From Nocardia africana NBRC 100379 (GTDB lineage Bacteria; Actinomycetota; Actinomycetes; Mycobacteriales; Mycobacteriaceae), in NCBI RefSeq assembly GCF_001612635.1, contig NZ_BDAV01000013.1, forward strand, positions 310,001 through 374,000: a stretch of 64,000 nucleotides of DNA, written 5' to 3'. The translations under genes and the position numbers were made by a program. Under the pieces are notes generated by a model. That model had not been told where the DNA came from. It saw only the letters and a list, made by a program, of their open reading frames with translations, and did no database searches. Position 1 is the first letter of the stretch, and each line of letters begins with the position of its first letter. Of the stretch, positions 61,592 to 64,000 are shown piece by piece.

Positions 61592-62485
61592 ATGAAGAAG
61601 GTGAGCTTCGCCGAGTTCGGCGGCCCGGAGGTCCTGCGACTCGTCGACGCCGAGGAGCCCCACGCGGGCCCCGGGCAGATCCGCATCGCCGTGCGCGCGG
61701 CAGGTGTGAACCCCGTCGACTGGCGGATTCGCGAAGGCCAGTTCCAGCAGGCCCATCCGATCGAGCTGCCCGCCGGAGTGGGGCAGGACGCGGCCGGCGT
61801 GGTGGACGAAATCGGCGAAGGCATAACGGATTTCGCCATCGGCGACCGCGTCTTCGGCGAAGGTTCGAGCACCTACGCCGAGTTCGCGGTGCTGACGGCC
61901 TGGGCCCGCATACCCGGCGAGCTGTCCTTCGAGGAGGCGGCCGGCTACCCGTCGGTGGTGGAGACGGCACTGCGCATCATCGACCAGGTGGGCGTGCGGC
62001 CCGGACAAACTCTGCTGGTCAGCGGTGCGTCCGGCGGAGTCGGATCGGCGGTGCTCCAGATCGCCCGCGAGCGCGGCATCACGGTCATCGGCACGGCAGG
62101 CGCGTCCAACCAGGACTACCTACGCAGCCTCGGCGCCCTCGCCACCACCTACGGCGAAGGCTGGGTCGAGCGAGTGCGCCGACTCGGCCGCGTCGACGCG
62201 GCCCTCGACCTGGCCGGCTCGGGCGTCATCGGCGAACTCGTCGAACTGACCGGAGACCCGCGGCAGGTGATCACCATCGCCGACCTCGGCGCACCCGAGT
62301 TCGGCGTCCGATTCTCCGGCGTGGCGGGAAGCATGCCGGCCGCGCTCGACGAGGCCGCCGACCTCCTCGCGCGGGGAAAGCTGCATATCCCGGTCGAAAA
62401 GTCGTACTCCCTCGCAGATGCCGCTGCGGCACACATCGACAGCCGCGCCGGGCACACCCGCGGCCGGCGGGTCATCGTCGTGTGA
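61592..62485 (+). CDS. NADP-dependent quinone oxidoreductase-like (MDR) protein
   Basis: A 297-aa medium-chain dehydrogenase/reductase without zinc motifs. The fold shows AGVNPVDWRIREGQF, GQDAAGVVDEIG, FGEGSSTYAEF and the NADP-binding LVSGASGGVGSAVLQIA. It is likely to reduce quinones or enones, perhaps detoxifying electrophiles. The divergent TetR and the dyad suggest substrate-induced control. Confidence 0.88.
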   Translation: MKKVSFAEFGGPEVLRLVDAEEPHAGPGQIRIAVRAAGVNPVDWRIREGQFQQAHPIELPAGVGQDAAGVVDEIGEGITDFAIGDRVFGEGSSTYAEFAVLTAWARIPGELSFEEAAGYPSVVETALRIIDQVGVRPGQTLLVSGASGGVGSAVLQIARERGITVIGTAGASNQDYLRSLGALATTYGEGWVERVRRLGRVDAALDLAGSGVIGELVELTGDPRQVITIADLGAPEFGVRFSGVAGSMPAALDEAADLLARGKLHIPVEKSYSLADAAAAHIDSRAGHTRGRRVIVV

Positions 62486-62529
62486 GCGTTCGAGAGCCCG
62501 TCGGCTCGGACGGGCGGTGGGCGTATCGT

Positions 62530-62977
62530 GATGTGCACGGGAATCATTCCCCGACAACGCCGAACCGCTCGTCCGTGCGGTCGGCATCGACCTCCTCACC
62601 CGGCTCGCGACCGGCGAGGAGCCTCCCGGAGATCGACAGCCGCAGGTCGTCGAATTCAAGACCCACACCTTGACCGAGCTGGCCGCTGCACCGACCGCCG
62701 ACCGGCGCGCGGCCGGAGTCGATCTGCGTGACGATTGGCCCACCGCCACCGCCATCGCATCTCGGACCGCTGGCGCGCACACGATTTCGACACCGACATG
62801 ACGACGCTGCGCTATTTCGGAGAACGCAACGAGGCGGCCCCTTACCTGACCGACCGCGGCTGGGCAATCACCGGATCCACCATCCGAGACCTGTTGGCCG
62901 CGAACAACCTTCAGTCGCTGTCGAACGACGACATGCACATGGGCGACACGCTCTACGTCAGCGGCACGCTCGAGTGA
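62530..62977 (+). pseudogene. Decayed SAM-dependent methyltransferase (TIGR00027 type)
   Basis: Pieces of one protein family appear in order but in two frames and with parts missing: DNAEPLVRAVGIDLLTRLATGE, then directly RQPQVVEFKTHTLTELAAAP and GVDLRDDWPTA, then in another frame FDTDMTTLRYFGERNEAAPY to DTLYVSGTLE. The segment with the SAM-binding motif is absent, and the last two pieces join with a frame change near 62750. No intact start. It is a remnant with at least two deletions. Confidence 0.7.
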
Positions 62978-63049
62978 GAATCCCGCTGCTCGATCGCGAC
63001 GTCGAATTCTCGCCAGCGGACCGTCATATCGACCGCCACGATCGAGGGC

Positions 63050-63466
63050 ATGACGGCGGATGTGATGACCACCTTGCGAGCGTTCTACGCGGCCGAAGCG
63101 GCCTACCTCACGGAGGGGGCCGGGTTCGGGGAGATGGCTCGGCACCTGGCCTCCGATGTCGTCATGTATCAGGCGTCGAGCCTGCCCTACGGCGGCGAAT
63201 GGCACGGACACGACGGCTTCCGGAGGTTCATCGCCGCAATGGGCGACAGCTGGGACGGTTTGTGGTTCGACGACCAGCAGTTCCTCAGCGACGGCGACCG
63301 GGTCGTCGTGCACAGCCGGGGGCGGTTGCGGGCGCGCCGCACCGGACGTGAACTGAAAACGTCACTGCTGCAATGGATCAGCTTCCGAGACGGCCTGATC
63401 ACCGAGTTCCGTCCCTACTATCACGACACCTCGGCGGTCCTGGCGGTCCTGGACGAGCAGGGATAG
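63050..63466 (+). CDS. SnoaL/NTF2-like protein
   Basis: A 138-aa NTF2-fold protein: TTLRAFYAAEAAYLTEGAGFGEM, HLASDVVMYQASSLPYGGEWHGHDGFRRFIAAMGDSW and LQWISFRDGLITEFRPYYHD. The conserved pocket residues are typical of SnoaL-like enzymes or ligand-binding domains; no catalytic identity is readable. ATG at 63050, or five codons on. It converges with a sigma factor whose own C-terminal domain has the same fold. Confidence 0.8.
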   Translation: MTADVMTTLRAFYAAEAAYLTEGAGFGEMARHLASDVVMYQASSLPYGGEWHGHDGFRRFIAAMGDSWDGLWFDDQQFLSDGDRVVVHSRGRLRARRTGRELKTSLLQWISFRDGLITEFRPYYHDTSAVLAVLDEQG

Positions 63467-63475
63467 ACCCTACGG

Positions 63476-64000
63476 TTACCACGATTCGATCAGCGGGGCA
63501 TCGTGGTCCTGCCGTTGCCATTCCTCGGTGAGGCGGCCGAGTCTCTGCCGGGCGGCGATGCCGCGCACGCCCGCGATCTTGCCGTCGCGGACCTCCAGGA
63601 TCAGCACGCCCACGACGCGATCGTCGAGTGTGGCGAGCATGGCGGGGCAGCCGTTGACCACGGCGGCATGAATGGCAGGCGAGCCACCGGCGAGTCTGCG
63701 CTTCGCGGGAGTCGGTTTCAAGCCGGCCCGCACCGCGGCGGCGATCCGTTCCGGCGTCGCGTACCGGATGAGTTTCGCGGCCCATCCCAGACCCGCGCCG
63801 TCGGAGACGCCGGTCGCGTCGTCGGTCAGCAGTGCCACCAGCCGCTCGGTCCGGCCCGAAGAGGCGGCGGCGACGAACGCCTCGACGATGCGGCGCGCGG
63901 ACGCCCGGTCTGTTCCGGTGGTCGTGCCGGCGGCGGCGATTCGACGCCGCGCCCGATGCAGATACTGCTGACTCGCTGATTCGGTGATGTCGAGGATGTC
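63476..64000 (-). CDS. SigJ-type ECF sigma factor with SnoaL-like tail (5' end cut by window)
   Basis: The visible 174 residues begin within sigma region 4 (DILDITESASQQYLHRARRR, the end of the helix-turn-helix) and continue into a SnoaL-like C-terminal domain (IVEAFVAAASSGRTERLVALLTDDA ... GRLTEEWQRQ). This pairing is usual for the SigJ group (ECF41-like), where the C-terminal domain modulates activity. No internal start is needed since the frame is open to the window edge. Confidence 0.82.
   Translation of the reverse strand, partial: DILDITESASQQYLHRARRRIAAAGTTTGTDRASARRIVEAFVAAASSGRTERLVALLTDDATGVSDGAGLGWAAKLIRYATPERIAAAVRAGLKPTPAKRRLAGGSPAIHAAVVNGCPAMLATLDDRVVGVLILEVRDGKIAGVRGIAARQRLGRLTEEWQRQDHDAPLIESW

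Overview
The window is high-GC actinobacterial DNA, most likely Nocardia or a close mycolic-acid relative. It carries FO synthase and F420-type oxidoreductases, mycothiol (mshB) and PIM/LAM (pimE, lpqW) genes, glucosyl-3-phosphoglycerate synthase, a conservon and three MpaB/DUF2236 proteins. The first ~36 kb keeps, from memory, the gene order of the Mycobacterium tuberculosis Rv1208-Rv1157c region in reverse, with lineage-specific inserts. No rRNA, tRNA, CRISPR array, transposase or phage gene was seen.

Layout. 1-6.8 kb: a leftward string dapE, two LOG-family genes, fadD6, folP2, gpgS (truncated by the window edge), with dapD divergent and closed by a strong hairpin. 6.9-11.5 kb: PPOX/F420 protein, fadD36, and two paralogous DUF2236 genes around a TetR gene, each preceded by the same 27-bp dyad. 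11.5-18.6 kb: proline catabolism (rocA-putB), dapC with a 7Fe-type ferredoxin, and fbiC. 18.7-24 kb: LLM oxidoreductase, two PH-domain membrane proteins and a GMC oxidoreductase. 24-27.3 kb: a conservon (cvnA-B-C) lacking its usual GTPase. 27.5-35.1 kb: lpqW-mshB with two small genes, typA, a tiny Lys/Cys-rich protein, a pterin dehydratase and pimE. Two inverted copies of a ~120-bp element lie at 30.9 and 35.2 kb. 35.5-39.8 kb: exported and unknown proteins, including one with Ser at every third residue for 25 steps. 40-43.5 kb: an osmoprotectant ABC operon. 43.5-49.4 kb: mixed single genes. 49.4-50.9 kb: a HxlR-like remnant with repeated sites before a third DUF2236 gene.

50.9-58.1 kb holds the most coherent accessory module. 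An AfsR/SARP-type regulator lies between a DUF4097-P450 operon and a DrrA/DrrB-type ABC exporter operon. Both operons start from promoters with four TCAG repeats in the same geometry (steps 11, 11, 12; same distance to the start codon), and the downstream ~25 bp are also shared. This predicts one SARP-controlled regulon of exporter, P450 and DUF4097 protein.

58.1-64 kb: VOC protein, WYL regulator and epoxide hydrolase around a perfect 9-bp-arm palindrome, TetR and quinone-oxidoreductase-like genes around another dyad, a decayed methyltransferase, a SnoaL-like protein, and the end of a SigJ-type sigma factor running off the window. Product names come from reading motifs and remembered family sequences; no database search was run.
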